Shown: positions 51,957-61,302, counted from the first letter of the stretch. The stretch is 64,000 bases of DNA from CAG-238 sp934277695 (GCA_934277695.1 CAKQVG010000005.1:1-64000); one strand, 5' to 3'. A program made the numbers and translations. The notes: a model not told the origin generated them from the sequence alone.

Positions 51957-52322
51957 ATGGCAAAAGTAAGCAGAAATGACAAACGTGTTAAAAGACACGA
52001 AAGAGTAAGAAAAAACCTTTTTGGAACTCCTGAAAGACCAAGACTTTGCGTTTACAGATCAAACAAGAACATCTCAGCTCAGGTTATTGACGATGTAAAC
52101 GGAGTTACTTTAGTATCCGCATCCTCACTCGACAAAGAACTTAAGGGTGAAGTTGGTTACGGCGGAAACAAAGAAGCAGCTAAAAAGGTCGGTGAAGCCC
52201 TTGCAAAGAGAGCATTAGCAAAAGGTATCGAAGAAGTATGCTTCGACAGAGGTGGATTCTTATACCACGGAAGAGTTGCTGAACTCGCAGCAGGCGCTCG
52301 TGAAGCAGGATTAAAATTCTAA
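51957..52322 (+). CDS. rplR: 50S ribosomal protein L18
   Basis: 121 residues. RPRLCVYRSNKNISAQVIDD and CFDRGGFLYHGRVAELA are typical. It binds 5S rRNA with L5. GGGGAAAGGAGTGAATTAAA precedes the ATG. Confidence 0.98.
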   Translation: MAKVSRNDKRVKRHERVRKNLFGTPERPRLCVYRSNKNISAQVIDDVNGVTLVSASSLDKELKGEVGYGGNKEAAKKVGEALAKRALAKGIEEVCFDRGGFLYHGRVAELAAGAREAGLKF

Positions 52323-52338
52323 CAGGAGGAAAAAAGGA

Positions 52339-52842
52339 ATGCGTAATATCGTTGATGCATCCAAGCTTGATTTAAAGTCAACTATCGTTAATATCAGAAG
52401 AGTAGCAAAGACTGTTAAAGGCGGTAGAAACATGAGATTCAGCGTAACTGTTGTAGTCGGCGACGGCAACGGATATGTAGGCGTTGGTCTTGGAAAGTCT
52501 CAGGAAATTCCTGAAGCTGTAAGAAAAGCTGAAGAAGATGCAAAGAAGAATTTAATATATGTTCCGACAGTAGGAACAACAGTACCTCACAGAAACTTAG
52601 GCGTTTTCGGAGCAGGCAGAGTACTCATCATGCCGGCTGCACAAGGTACCGGAGTTATCGCAGGTTCATCTGTTCGTACAGTACTTGAAGCTGCAGGTAT
52701 CAAAGACGTAAGAGCGAAATCCATTGGCTCCAACAATACAGGAAACATGGCTTATGCAACACTTGAAGGCTTAAAAGGTATGATGACTGTAGAAAAAGTT
52801 GCTAAGCTCAGAGGAAAAACAAAAGAAGAAATCTTAGAATAG
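52339..52842 (+). CDS. rpsE: 30S ribosomal protein S5
   Basis: 167 residues. RRVAKTVKGGRNMRFSVTVV and GVGLGKSQEIPEAVRKAEED are standard. Helps fidelity at the decoding site. GGAGGAAAAAAGGA precedes the ATG. Confidence 0.98.
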   Translation: MRNIVDASKLDLKSTIVNIRRVAKTVKGGRNMRFSVTVVVGDGNGYVGVGLGKSQEIPEAVRKAEEDAKKNLIYVPTVGTTVPHRNLGVFGAGRVLIMPAAQGTGVIAGSSVRTVLEAAGIKDVRAKSIGSNNTGNMAYATLEGLKGMMTVEKVAKLRGKTKEEILE

Positions 52843-52855
52843 GAGGATATGCGAC

Positions 52856-53038
52856 ATGGCAAAAATGATTAAAATCACTTTAACAAAGAGCACAATTGGC
52901 GCTTCCCCTAAACAGAGAAAAGTTGTTGAAGCGTTAGGACTCAGAAAGATGCACCACTCAGTAGAATTAGCAGACACACCGCAGACTCGCGGCGCAGTCG
53001 CTAAGGTGTCCCATCTTGTAACTGTTGAAGAAGTATAG
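52856..53038 (+). CDS. rpmD: 50S ribosomal protein L30
   Basis: 60 residues. KITLTKSTIGASPKQRKVVE and the LGLRKMHHSVELADTP motif match bacterial L30. 13 bases each side to rpsE and rplO. Its presence is typical of Firmicutes. Confidence 0.97.
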   Translation: MAKMIKITLTKSTIGASPKQRKVVEALGLRKMHHSVELADTPQTRGAVAKVSHLVTVEEV

Positions 53039-53051
53039 GAGGTGCGCTTAG

Positions 53052-53492
53052 ATGAAATTACATGAATTAAGAGCAGTACCGGGTTCCACTAAGGAACGCA
53101 AGAGAAGAGGCCGCGGTCATGCTACCGGACAAGGTACGACAGGCGGCAGAGGTATGAACGGCCAGAAATCCAGATCCGGCGGCGGTGTTCGTCTTGGATT
53201 CGAAGGTGGTCAGATGCCTTTATACAGAAGATTACCAAAGAGAGGTTTCACAAACATTTGGGGAACCGAATATACAATCGTTAATGTTGATGACTTAAAC
53301 AAGTTTGAAGCAGGAACCGTTGTAAACCAGGCATTGCTTGAAGAAGCAGGAGTTGTTAAGCAGGTAAAAGACGGAATTAAGATTCTCGGTGAAGGAGAAC
53401 TTAAGGTTGCATTAACAGTTCAGGCTAACAAATTCAGCAAGACTGCCGCAGAAAAGATTGAAGCTGCTGGAGGAAAGGCAGAGGTGATTTAG
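53052..53492 (+). CDS. rplO: 50S ribosomal protein L15
   Basis: 146 residues. N-terminal RKRRGRGHATGQGTTGGRG-like glycine/arginine arm and GGQMPLYRRLPKRGFTN are diagnostic. Late assembly protein that reaches deep into 23S rRNA. secY follows after one base. Confidence 0.98.
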   Translation: MKLHELRAVPGSTKERKRRGRGHATGQGTTGGRGMNGQKSRSGGGVRLGFEGGQMPLYRRLPKRGFTNIWGTEYTIVNVDDLNKFEAGTVVNQALLEEAGVVKQVKDGIKILGEGELKVALTVQANKFSKTAAEKIEAAGGKAEVI

Positions 53493-53493
53493 T

Positions 53494-54783
53494 ATGGGTA
53501 TGTTAAAAACGATTGCTCAAGCTTGGAAAGTTGCGGAAATCAGAAGCAAGATGATTTTCACGCTTCTTATGCTGGTAGTATTCAGAATCGGTTCGAACAT
53601 TCCGGTTCCGAACATCAACAGAAGCGTGCTTCAGGAAATGTTTTCCGGAGAAACAGGACTTTTCGATTTATTTGACTTGTTCTCAGGTGGATCTTTTAGT
53701 AACTTTACAATTTTTGCATTGAGTATTACCCCATACATCACTGCATCAATCATCGTTCAGTTGCTCACAATTGCTTTTCCATATTTCGAAAGACTCGCGA
53801 AGGAAGGCATGGAAGGCAGAAAGAAAATGGCGCAGATTACCCGTTATATGACAGTTGCTTTGGCACTGGTACAGGCAATCGGTCTTACGGTTGGTCTTTT
53901 CAGAAGAGCCGTTGTTGACAGAAGCGCATTTTCCATTATCGTCGTTGTATTGGTATTGACAGCAGGAACCGCATTCCTTATGTGGCTCGGCGAATTAATC
54001 AATGACAAGGGAATCGGAAACGGTATTTCCTTACTGATCTTCGGCGGAATCGTTGCAAGAATTCCAAGCGGAATCAGAACAATTGTAACCGGATACGAAG
54101 GCGGCGCAATGTCCCTGGTAACGATTATAATTTTCATCCTCGCTGCGGTACTTGTAACAGCAGGTGTTGTTCTCATTCAGGAAGGACAGAGAAGAATCCC
54201 TGTACAGTATGCAAAGAGAGTTGTAGGAAGAAAAATGTACGGCGGACAGTCAACGCATATTCCTATTAAGGTTAACCAGGCCGGCGTAATTCCTATCATC
54301 TTCGCATTATCAATTTTACAGTTCCCACTGACTATCACATACTTTATGTCGCAGAACAACGCATTCAGCGTATGGGTTACGAAGTGGCTGTCACCTTCAG
54401 GAAACCCCGGTGTATGGGTTTACGGAGTGCTTAATGTTGTGCTTATCATTTTCTTCACATACTTCTACACAGGAATCACTTTCAATCCGAACGAAGTTGC
54501 GAACAACATGAAGGCTAACGGCGGATTCATTCCGGGAATCAGACCTGGTAAGGCTACTGAAGATTATTTAAACAAAGTTATGTCAAGAATTACAATTGTC
54601 GGAGCAATTTTCCTTGCTCTTATCGCAACCCTGCCTACAATCTTAGGCGTTATGGTACCGACACTCAAGGGAATTCACTTCGGCGGAACATCGCTTCTTA
54701 TCGCTGTCGGTGTTGCACTTGACACAGTAAGACAACTTGAAAACCAGATGCTCATGAGAAATTATCAAGGTTTCTTAAAGTAA
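53494..54783 (+). CDS. secY: Preprotein translocase subunit SecY
   Basis: 429 residues with ten membrane helices. FRIGSNIPVPNINRSVLQ near the start, the plug region, and the conserved cytoplasmic loops (GGQSTHIPIKVNQAGVIPII) are seen. Forms the membrane channel with SecE from 13302. Start ATG is one base past the rplO stop; GAGGTGAT lies upstream. Confidence 0.98.
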   Translation: MGMLKTIAQAWKVAEIRSKMIFTLLMLVVFRIGSNIPVPNINRSVLQEMFSGETGLFDLFDLFSGGSFSNFTIFALSITPYITASIIVQLLTIAFPYFERLAKEGMEGRKKMAQITRYMTVALALVQAIGLTVGLFRRAVVDRSAFSIIVVVLVLTAGTAFLMWLGELINDKGIGNGISLLIFGGIVARIPSGIRTIVTGYEGGAMSLVTIIIFILAAVLVTAGVVLIQEGQRRIPVQYAKRVVGRKMYGGQSTHIPIKVNQAGVIPIIFALSILQFPLTITYFMSQNNAFSVWVTKWLSPSGNPGVWVYGVLNVVLIIFFTYFYTGITFNPNEVANNMKANGGFIPGIRPGKATEDYLNKVMSRITIVGAIFLALIATLPTILGVMVPTLKGIHFGGTSLLIAVGVALDTVRQLENQMLMRNYQGFLK

Positions 54784-54800
54784 AGAGGGAGATGAGTACA

Positions 54801-55448
54801 ATGCTTAGAACTATATTATTAGGGCCTCCCGGAGCAGGAAAAGGAACCCAGGCGGTTAAGATTGTTGAAAAATATGGGATTCCACATATTTCAACCGGAG
54901 ACATTTTCAGAGAAAACATCAAGAACGGAACGGAACTTGGCAAGAAAGCACAGGAGTACATGAACAAAGGCGAACTTGTTCCGGATGATTTGGTAATTGA
55001 AATCGCAACTACCAGACTCCTTGCCGATGACTGCAAGAACGGATTCTTGCTTGACGGCTTTCCGAGAACCGTTTATCAGGCACAGAAGCTTGATGAATTC
55101 TTAGCTGCACACGATTCCAAGATCGACAAAGTTTTGGATATCGCGGTAGAAAAGGAAGAGTTGATTACAAGACTTACCGGAAGAAGAGTATGCAAAGCAT
55201 GCGGAGCAAGCTTCCATGTAGTAAACATTCCTCCTAAAAAAGAAGGCGTTTGCGATTACTGCGGCGGAGAACTGATTCAGAGAGCTGATGACAATTTGGA
55301 AACAGTTACAAACAGAATCGATGTTTATGAAGCGCAGACGATGCCTCTCATCGAGTATTATGAAAATGCAGGAAACATTGCGCATATCGACGGCAGTACC
55401 GGATTGGACAATGTATTTGCTGACATCGTAAAAGCTTTAGGGGAATAG
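54801..55448 (+). CDS. adk: Adenylate kinase
   Basis: 215-216 residues. ATG 54801 is preferred over 54792, as the AGAGGGAG ribosome site would be too close to the earlier codon. P-loop LLGPPGAGKGTQ near residue 6, AMP site GEL/DGFPRT and a LID domain with four Cys (CKACG and CDYCG) that binds zinc. It interconverts ATP, AMP and ADP. Three bases separate it from map. Confidence 0.96.
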   Translation: MLRTILLGPPGAGKGTQAVKIVEKYGIPHISTGDIFRENIKNGTELGKKAQEYMNKGELVPDDLVIEIATTRLLADDCKNGFLLDGFPRTVYQAQKLDEFLAAHDSKIDKVLDIAVEKEELITRLTGRRVCKACGASFHVVNIPPKKEGVCDYCGGELIQRADDNLETVTNRIDVYEAQTMPLIEYYENAGNIAHIDGSTGLDNVFADIVKALGE

Positions 55449-55450
55449 TA

Positions 55451-56197
55451 ATGATCATCATCAAATCGAAACAGGAACTGGATTTAATGAGAGAAGCCGG
55501 TAAGGTGTGCGGACAGATTCTCAGGGATCTTGCCGACATAATCAAGCCGGGCATATCCACACTGGAGATAGATCGTTTTGTTGAAAAGACAGTGCGTGAG
55601 CATGGCATGACCGCAGCCGAAAAGGGATACTGCGGTTATCCTGCCAGCGTATGCGTTTCAATAAATGATGAGGTCGTTCACGGAATTCCGAGCAAAAAGC
55701 GCCATCTGAGAGAAGGCGACATAGTAAGCTGCGACCTGGTTGTTGAATACAAAGGATATATGGCAGATGCTGCAAGAACTTATCCGGTAGGTGAGGTAAG
55801 CCCTGAAGCCATGCATCTTATAGAAACAGCTGAGCGTGCGTTCTTCAACGGAATCGCATATGCAAAACCGGGTTACAGACTGCAGGACATCTCACACGCA
55901 ATCCAGGAAACGGTTGAAGGCGAAGGCTTCGGCGTGATAAGAGATTTCGTGGGACACGGTATCGGAAGCGAAATGCACGAAGATCCGCAGATTCCCAATG
56001 TAGGCAAAGCCGGCAAAGGTCCGAGACTCCAGCCGGGAATGACGCTTGCGATTGAGCCCATGATTACACAGGGCACATGGGAAGTCGATGTCCTTGAGGA
56101 TGACTGGACGGCAGTTACCCTTGACGGAGGACTTGCAGCACACTATGAAAATACAGTTGTTATCACTGATGGTGAGCCGGAATTGCTTACCTTATAA
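55451..56197 (+). CDS. map: Type I methionine aminopeptidase
   Basis: 248 residues. The metal ligands Asp, Asp, His, Glu, Glu occur in CDLVVEY, MADAART, GHGIGSEMHE and IEPM. It removes the initiator Met from new proteins. A weak AGGGGA ribosome site precedes the ATG. Its place between adk and infA is the usual one. Confidence 0.97.
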   Translation: MIIIKSKQELDLMREAGKVCGQILRDLADIIKPGISTLEIDRFVEKTVREHGMTAAEKGYCGYPASVCVSINDEVVHGIPSKKRHLREGDIVSCDLVVEYKGYMADAARTYPVGEVSPEAMHLIETAERAFFNGIAYAKPGYRLQDISHAIQETVEGEGFGVIRDFVGHGIGSEMHEDPQIPNVGKAGKGPRLQPGMTLAIEPMITQGTWEVDVLEDDWTAVTLDGGLAAHYENTVVITDGEPELLTL

Positions 56198-56218
56198 AGA
56201 GTAGAAGGAGATGTATTT

Positions 56219-56440
56219 ATGGCGAAAAAAGACGTCATTGAAGCAATGGGAACAGTTGTCGATGCACAGCCGAATGCAATGTTCAAAGTAAAATTAGACA
56301 ACGGTTTCGAGGTGCTTGCACACATTTCAGGAAAAATCAGAATGAATTATATCAGAATTCTTCCGGGCGATAAGGTAAAAGTTGAACTTTCACCGTACGA
56401 TCTTGCCAGAGGAAGAATCATATGGAGAGATAAAGGCTAG
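56219..56440 (+). CDS. infA: Translation initiation factor IF-1
   Basis: 73 residues, one S1/OB domain. EAMGTVVDAQPNAMFKVKLD and the RGRIIWRDKG end are close to the family. It blocks the A site during initiation. AAGGAGATGTATTT precedes the ATG. Confidence 0.97.
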   Translation: MAKKDVIEAMGTVVDAQPNAMFKVKLDNGFEVLAHISGKIRMNYIRILPGDKVKVELSPYDLARGRIIWRDKG

Positions 56441-56451
56441 GAGGGAAATTT

Positions 56452-56565
56452 ATGAAAGTTAGAGCTTCCGTAAAACCTATCTGCGAAAAGTGCAAAGTTA
56501 TCAAGAGAAACGGCAAAGTAATGGTTATCTGTGAAAACCCTAAGCACAAGCAGAAACAAGGTTGA
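56452..56565 (+). CDS. rpmJ: 50S ribosomal protein L36
   Basis: 37 residues, read directly from the DNA. MKVRASVKPICEKCKVIKR then CENPKHKQKQG; C-x2-C, C and His form the zinc site (zinc-type L36). AGGAGGGAAATTT precedes the ATG. 11 bases after infA. Confidence 0.97.
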   Translation: MKVRASVKPICEKCKVIKRNGKVMVICENPKHKQKQG

Positions 56566-56693
56566 TTTAAGTTAGTATGGAGCGGGCGTACACGAACCGG
56601 GAGGTGCGCCGCAACGCTCTTTCAAAAAAATAAGAAGATCCTGTCTATATCGCCACCCGGAAAGGCGACGGAAGATAGGGGAAGGAGAAAAAT
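56566..56693 (+). other. Structured leader between rpmJ and rpsM
   Basis: 128 bases. A stem CCTGTCT/AGATAGG (one G-T) encloses CGCC/GGCG at about 56640-56678. Alpha-operon leaders before S13 are S4 targets in other bacteria, so this may be one; the match is not checked. Confidence 0.45.
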
Positions 56694-57071
56694 ATGGCTC
56701 GTATAGCCGGTGTTGACTTACCAAGAGAAAAAAGAGTAGAAATAGGTTTAACTTATATCTACGGTATTGGCAGACCAACTTCACTTGCTATCTTAGAAAA
56801 AGCAGGCGTAAATCCAGACACAAGAGTTAAGGATTTAACTGAAGAAGAAGCAGGTAAAATCAGAAGAATTATCGACGAAGAATACCTTGTAGAAGGTGAT
56901 TTAAGAAGAGAAGTATCTCTTAACATTAAGAGACTCATGGAAATCGGCTCCTACAGAGGAATTCGTCACAGAAGAGGACTTCCTGTAAGAGGACAGAAAA
57001 CTAAGACTAATGCCAGAACTCGCAAGGGTCCGAAGAAGACCGTTGGCAGAAAGAAAAAGGCAACTAAGTAA
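56694..57071 (+). CDS. rpsM: 30S ribosomal protein S13
   Basis: 125 residues. ARIAGVDLPREKRVEIGLTY start and the TRKGPKKTVGRKKKATK tail are typical. Contacts the 50S subunit and tRNA. GGGGAAGGAGAAAAAT precedes the ATG. Confidence 0.98.
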   Translation: MARIAGVDLPREKRVEIGLTYIYGIGRPTSLAILEKAGVNPDTRVKDLTEEEAGKIRRIIDEEYLVEGDLRREVSLNIKRLMEIGSYRGIRHRRGLPVRGQKTKTNARTRKGPKKTVGRKKKATK

Positions 57072-57088
57072 GAAGGAGGTAGGAAAAA

Positions 57089-57487
57089 ATGGCTAAGACT
57101 GTAAAGAAAACAGTTAGAAAAAAGAAAAGAGAACGTAAGAATATTGAAAAAGGCCAGGCACATATCCAATCCACCTTTAACAATACTTTAGTTACTCTTA
57201 CAGATATGAGCGGAAATGCACTTTCATGGTCATCCGCAGGTTCCCTTGGATTCAAGGGTTCCAGAAAATCCACACCGTTCGCGGCACAGATGGCAGCTGA
57301 AGAAGCAGCAAAGGGTGCTATGGAACACGGTTTAAAGACGGTAGAAGTTTATGTAAAGGGACCTGGCTCCGGCAGAGAAGCAGCGATCAGAGCACTTCAG
57401 ACTGCAGGACTTGAAATCACTTTAATCAGAGATATCACACCAATCCCGCATAACGGATGCAGACCGCCGAAGAGAAGAAGAGTCTAG
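57089..57487 (+). CDS. rpsK: 30S ribosomal protein S11
   Basis: 132 residues. HIQSTFNNTLVTLTDMSGNA and the IPHNGCRPPKRRRV end are diagnostic. Forms the mRNA exit region with S7. GAAGGAGGTAGGAAAAA precedes the ATG. Confidence 0.98.
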   Translation: MAKTVKKTVRKKKRERKNIEKGQAHIQSTFNNTLVTLTDMSGNALSWSSAGSLGFKGSRKSTPFAAQMAAEEAAKGAMEHGLKTVEVYVKGPGSGREAAIRALQTAGLEITLIRDITPIPHNGCRPPKRRRV

Positions 57488-57506
57488 GAAAGGAGGAGTA
57501 ATTTAA

Positions 57507-58127
57507 ATGGCAAGATATACAGATGCAAACTGCAAATTATGCAGAAGAGAAGGTCAGAAGCTTTTCTTAAAGGGCGAAAGATGCTACAGCGGCAAATGTG
57601 CAATCGAAAAGAGAAATTACGCTCCTGGACAGCATGGTCAGGCAAGAAAGAAAATGTCCGACTATGGTCTTCAGTTAAGAGAAAAGCAAAAAGCAAAGAG
57701 ATTCTACGGAATGCAGGAAACTCAGTTCAGAAACTTATTCGACAAGGCTACTAAGAAAGCAGGTAAGACAGGTGAAAACCTCTTAATCTTACTTGAAACA
57801 AGACTGGACAACGTTGTATTCAGACTTGGATTCGCAGCTTCCAGAAAAGAAGCCAGACAGCTTGTAACTCACGGCCACTTCACAGTAAACGGCAAGAAGG
57901 CTAACATTCCTTCCATGGAAGTAAAAGCCGGTGACGTAATCGCTGTAAAGGCTAAGAGCCAGAGCTCACCTAAATTCAAGGAAATCAAGGAAATGTCCAT
58001 CACAGTTCCTAGCTGGATGACAGTAGATGTTGACAAATTAGAAGGTAAAGTGGTAACTCTGCCGACGAGAGAAGAAATCGATACTCCAATCGCAGAGCAC
58101 TTGATCGTCGAATTATATTCCAAGTAG
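57507..58127 (+). CDS. rpsD: 30S ribosomal protein S4, zinc form
   Basis: 206 residues. ARYTDANCKLCRREGQKLFL, GERCYSG and KCAIEKR supply four Cys near residues 9-32, the zinc-ribbon S4. The S4 RNA-binding domain (LGFAASRKEARQLVTHGHFTV) follows. Assembly initiator and, in many bacteria, operon repressor. Confidence 0.97.
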   Translation: MARYTDANCKLCRREGQKLFLKGERCYSGKCAIEKRNYAPGQHGQARKKMSDYGLQLREKQKAKRFYGMQETQFRNLFDKATKKAGKTGENLLILLETRLDNVVFRLGFAASRKEARQLVTHGHFTVNGKKANIPSMEVKAGDVIAVKAKSQSSPKFKEIKEMSITVPSWMTVDVDKLEGKVVTLPTREEIDTPIAEHLIVELYSK

Positions 58128-58180
58128 TCATATAGCATAGATGTTATTGCGAAACTTGGAATGAAAAGGAGGGTTTTTTA

Positions 58181-59125
58181 GTGATCGAAATCGAAAAACC
58201 AACAATCAATAAATATATTGATGAAGATGGAAACTACGGTAAATTCGTAGTAGAGCCTTTGGAAAGAGGCTATGGTACAACTCTTGGCAATGCGCTTAGA
58301 AGAATTCTTTTGAGCTCACTTCCGGGAGCAGCAGTCACATCAGTAAAAATCGACGGAGTACTTCACGAGTTTTCAACAATACCGGGAGTAAAAGAAGACG
58401 TTACGGAAATCATCCTCAACCTTAAAAAACTTGCAATCAGATTAAACGGAGACAACACAAAGAGAGTTATCATCAATGCGGTTGGTCCTAAGGAAGTAAC
58501 CGCTGCCGATATCATCGGAGACTCCGACATCGAGATTTTCAATCCGGACCTGCACATCGCAACTTTGGAAGAAAATGCAACACTCGTAATGGAAGTTAAT
58601 CTTGCAAGAGGAAGAGGATATGTTCCTGCGGAAATGAATAAGACAGAAAGCACACCGATTTCGGTGATTCCTGTTGATTCCATTTACACTCCTGTAAGAA
58701 AAGTAAATTTTACAGTTGAGAATACCAGAGTAGGACAGGTAACAGACTACGACAGACTGGTACTTGAAATTTGGACAGACGGATCAATCACGCCGGAAGA
58801 AGGCGTTTCCATCGGAGCAAAGATTATGCAGGAACACTTGAATCTGTTCATCCAGCTCACCGATACAACCGGAACAATGGAAATTATGGTTGAAAAGGAA
58901 GAAGACCAGAAGGAAAAAGCACTTGAAATGACAATTGAAGAACTGGAACTTTCCGTTCGTTCTTTCAACTGCCTGAAGAGAGCAGCAATCAATACTGTAG
59001 AAGAACTTACGCAGAAATCAGAAGAAGATATGATGAAGGTTAGAAACCTTGGTAAAAAATCTCTTGATGAAGTAAAAGCGAAACTTGAGGAACTGGGACT
59101 CGGCTTAAGACCGAGTGATGAATAG
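58181..59125 (+). CDS. rpoA: DNA-directed RNA polymerase subunit alpha
   Basis: 314 residues. Start is GTG at 58181, preceded by AAAAGGAGGG. N-terminal assembly domain (EPLERGYGTTLGNALRRILL) and a C-terminal DNA/activator-binding domain (VRSFNCLKRAAINTVEELTQ, RNLGKKSLDEVK) are present. It gives the last subunit of the polymerase core besides omega. Confidence 0.98.
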   Translation: MIEIEKPTINKYIDEDGNYGKFVVEPLERGYGTTLGNALRRILLSSLPGAAVTSVKIDGVLHEFSTIPGVKEDVTEIILNLKKLAIRLNGDNTKRVIINAVGPKEVTAADIIGDSDIEIFNPDLHIATLEENATLVMEVNLARGRGYVPAEMNKTESTPISVIPVDSIYTPVRKVNFTVENTRVGQVTDYDRLVLEIWTDGSITPEEGVSIGAKIMQEHLNLFIQLTDTTGTMEIMVEKEEDQKEKALEMTIEELELSVRSFNCLKRAAINTVEELTQKSEEDMMKVRNLGKKSLDEVKAKLEELGLGLRPSDE

Positions 59126-59152
59126 AACTTGCAATGAAAGGAGAATCTTAAA

Positions 59153-59494
59153 ATGCCAGGATACAGAAAACTGGGCAGACCTTCCGCTCACAGAAAATCC
59201 ATGCTGAGAAACCTTGTAACTGATTTATTCAGAGAAGGCAGAATTCAGACAACGGATTGCAGAGCAAAGGAAGCCAGAAGAGAAGCAGAAAAGCTGATTA
59301 CTTTGGCAAAGCGCGGTGATCTTCACGCAAGAAGACAGGTACTTGCTTATGTTTTTGACGAAACAGTTGTAGCAAAGCTTTTTGATGAAATCGCACCAAA
59401 GTATGCAGACAGAAACGGCGGATATACAAGAATTCTTAAGTTAGGACCTCGTCAGGGCGACTGCGCTGAAGTTGTTTTCTTAGAATTAGTATAA
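59153..59494 (+). CDS. rplQ: 50S ribosomal protein L17
   Basis: 113 residues. RKLGRPSAHRKSMLRNLVTD start and the C-terminal YTRILKLGPRQGDCAEVVFL are diagnostic. Last gene of the S10-spc-alpha run. ecfA1-ecfA2-ecfT, often downstream here in other Firmicutes, is elsewhere in this genome. Confidence 0.98.
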   Translation: MPGYRKLGRPSAHRKSMLRNLVTDLFREGRIQTTDCRAKEARREAEKLITLAKRGDLHARRQVLAYVFDETVVAKLFDEIAPKYADRNGGYTRILKLGPRQGDCAEVVFLELV

Positions 59495-59514
59495 GAGATA
59501 TAAGCTGAATTGAG

Positions 59515-59553
59515 ACGGAACTGAACAAATTGTTCAGTTCCGTTTGATTTTTT
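59515..59553 (+). terminator. Terminator of the ribosomal gene run
   Basis: 12-bp perfect stem ACGGAACTGAAC/GTTCAGTTCCGT, loop AAATT, then TTGATTTTTT. Confidence 0.95.
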
Positions 59554-59565
59554 GGCGCAGGACAA

Positions 59566-59735
59566 AGGTGTAGCCGGGTGATTAGTTATCTAGCCTTAAA
59601 ATCACCCCTCAAAGTGTATTGTTAATAATTCTCTTGAATGCTAAAGTGGCATCGATGAGGCAAAGCAGCCGTTACATAAAACTATGGACGAACGCAGGTT
59701 GCAGCTTCATTGAGAAATTATACCTTAATTAGCTT
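59566..59735 (+). promoter_or_regulatory. Structured leader of the NhaC-type gene, riboswitch candidate
   Basis: About 170 bases of paired sequence. Seen: GGGTGATT/AATCACCC (59576-59607), ATGC/GCAT (59638-59652), a 9-bp stem CGATGAGGC/GCTTCATTG (59653-59661, 59704-59712) that encloses CAGCCGTT paired with AAC and GGTTG (59666-59673, 59691-59701). The ribosome site AGGAGG lies near 59731, past the last stem; no T-run is present. I do not recognise the class. A clear promoter was not found. Confidence 0.5.
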
Positions 59736-59750
59736 TTAGGAGGATTTATT

Positions 59751-61241
59751 ATGGGTAAAAAAATTCCTATGTGGCAGACCATTTTGGTTATGCTTGCAAT
59801 GGTAGGTTTTCTTATGTGGTCCATTATTAAAGACACCGCTGGAGAACCACACATCGCACTTATTTTAGCAGCAGGTTTCGCAGGCATTATCGCTTGTGCA
59901 AACGGATGGAAATGGGCTTACCTTGAACAGGGTATCCTTGCTTCCATTAACAGATCCATGCAGGCTATCTTAATCCTTGCTATCCTCGGTGCAATCATCG
60001 CTTCCTGGATGGCAGCAGGTACCATCCCTTCCATGATGTACTACGGTATTAAGATCATCAGCCCGAAGGTATTCTTGCTTACAGCTTGTATCCTTTGCTG
60101 TATCGTATCGCTGGCAACAGGATCTTCCTGGTCCACAGCAGGTTCCATGGGTGTTGCTCTTATGGGTGTAGGCGCTGCTCTCGGATTCCCTGCTCCAATG
60201 ACAGCAGGTGCTGTTGTATCCGGTGCATACTTCGGAGACAAGATGTCCCCATTATCCGATACAACAAACCTTGCACCGGCAATGGCAGGCGCAACTCTGT
60301 TCGGACACATCAAGCACATGGTTTACACGACAGGCGTATCCTTATGTATTGCTTTAGTAGCATATGCGGTAATGGGATTCATGCATGCATCCAACAACGA
60401 ACCGGATATGACGGTAATGCAGGGAATCCTTCACTACATTGAAGCTGCTTCCAACATCGGTCTGCTTACATTAATTCCACCACTGTTCGTAATCGTTGCT
60501 GTAGCTATGAAGCTTCCGGCAATTCCTTCCCTGGTAGCAGGCGCACTTCTTGGTGTTCCTCTTATGTTCTACAACCACGTTGCGATTGAAACCGTACTGG
60601 AAGATAAAGTTATCAACAATATGTTCTCAATCCTCAACAACGGTATTACACTCGGAATCGTTCCAGAAGATGCATCTCCGGTTATCAGCAAATTAGCTGA
60701 CCTGTTATCATCTTCCGGTATGCAGGGCATGATGTGGACAATCTCCATCATTCTCGCTGCAATGTGCTTCGGCGGTATCGTTGACGTAACAGGCATGATG
60801 GCTCAGGTGGCTGCTGTATTCCTTAAGATTGCTAAGGGCAGAGGCGGACTCGTTCTTTCCACAGAATTAATGTGCATCATTACAAATGCAATCTGCTGCG
60901 ACCAGTACTTAGCACTCGTACTCCCTGGCAGAATGTTCAAGGAATCCTTCGAAGATATGAGACTTCGTCCGGAAAACCTTTCAAGATGTCTGGAAGACGC
61001 CGGTACAATTACATCCAACTTCTTCTCATGGAACACTTGCGGTGCTACAATGAGAAAGTTCCTCGGTGTGGACTCCAGCTACATCCCATATGCAATTCTT
61101 AACTGGCTGAATCCTATCGTTTCCGTATTCTTCGGATACACAGGAATCACGATGACTAAGCTGACGGATGAAGAATATCAGAAGATCTTAGACGAAAGAG
61201 AAGCTGAAAAGCAGGCTGCACTCAAAGCTCTCGAAGCATAA
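59751..61241 (+). CDS. nhaC: NhaC-family Na+/H+ antiporter-like transporter
   Basis: 496 residues with about eleven to twelve membrane helices. TGSSWSTAGSMGVALMGVG and GAYFGDKMSPLSDTTNLAPA are the signature loops of NhaC and related antiporters or amino-acid exchangers. The C-terminal tail is charged (EEYQKILDEREAEKQ). It likely exchanges Na+ for H+, or an organic ion; the substrate is not decided. GGAGGATTTATT precedes the ATG. A long structured leader and own terminator make it a single-gene unit. Confidence 0.85.
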   Translation: MGKKIPMWQTILVMLAMVGFLMWSIIKDTAGEPHIALILAAGFAGIIACANGWKWAYLEQGILASINRSMQAILILAILGAIIASWMAAGTIPSMMYYGIKIISPKVFLLTACILCCIVSLATGSSWSTAGSMGVALMGVGAALGFPAPMTAGAVVSGAYFGDKMSPLSDTTNLAPAMAGATLFGHIKHMVYTTGVSLCIALVAYAVMGFMHASNNEPDMTVMQGILHYIEAASNIGLLTLIPPLFVIVAVAMKLPAIPSLVAGALLGVPLMFYNHVAIETVLEDKVINNMFSILNNGITLGIVPEDASPVISKLADLLSSSGMQGMMWTISIILAAMCFGGIVDVTGMMAQVAAVFLKIAKGRGGLVLSTELMCIITNAICCDQYLALVLPGRMFKESFEDMRLRPENLSRCLEDAGTITSNFFSWNTCGATMRKFLGVDSSYIPYAILNWLNPIVSVFFGYTGITMTKLTDEEYQKILDEREAEKQAALKALEA

Positions 61242-61302
61242 GAAAGAATATAAGAGGCATAAGTCCTTCTTATAAATATTAAGTAAATGAATGAAGAATC
61301 AG

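Noticed and set aside
59566..59712. SAM-I or lysine riboswitch ahead of the NhaC-type gene
   Set aside because: Some short strings look similar, but the core motifs of either class are not all present.
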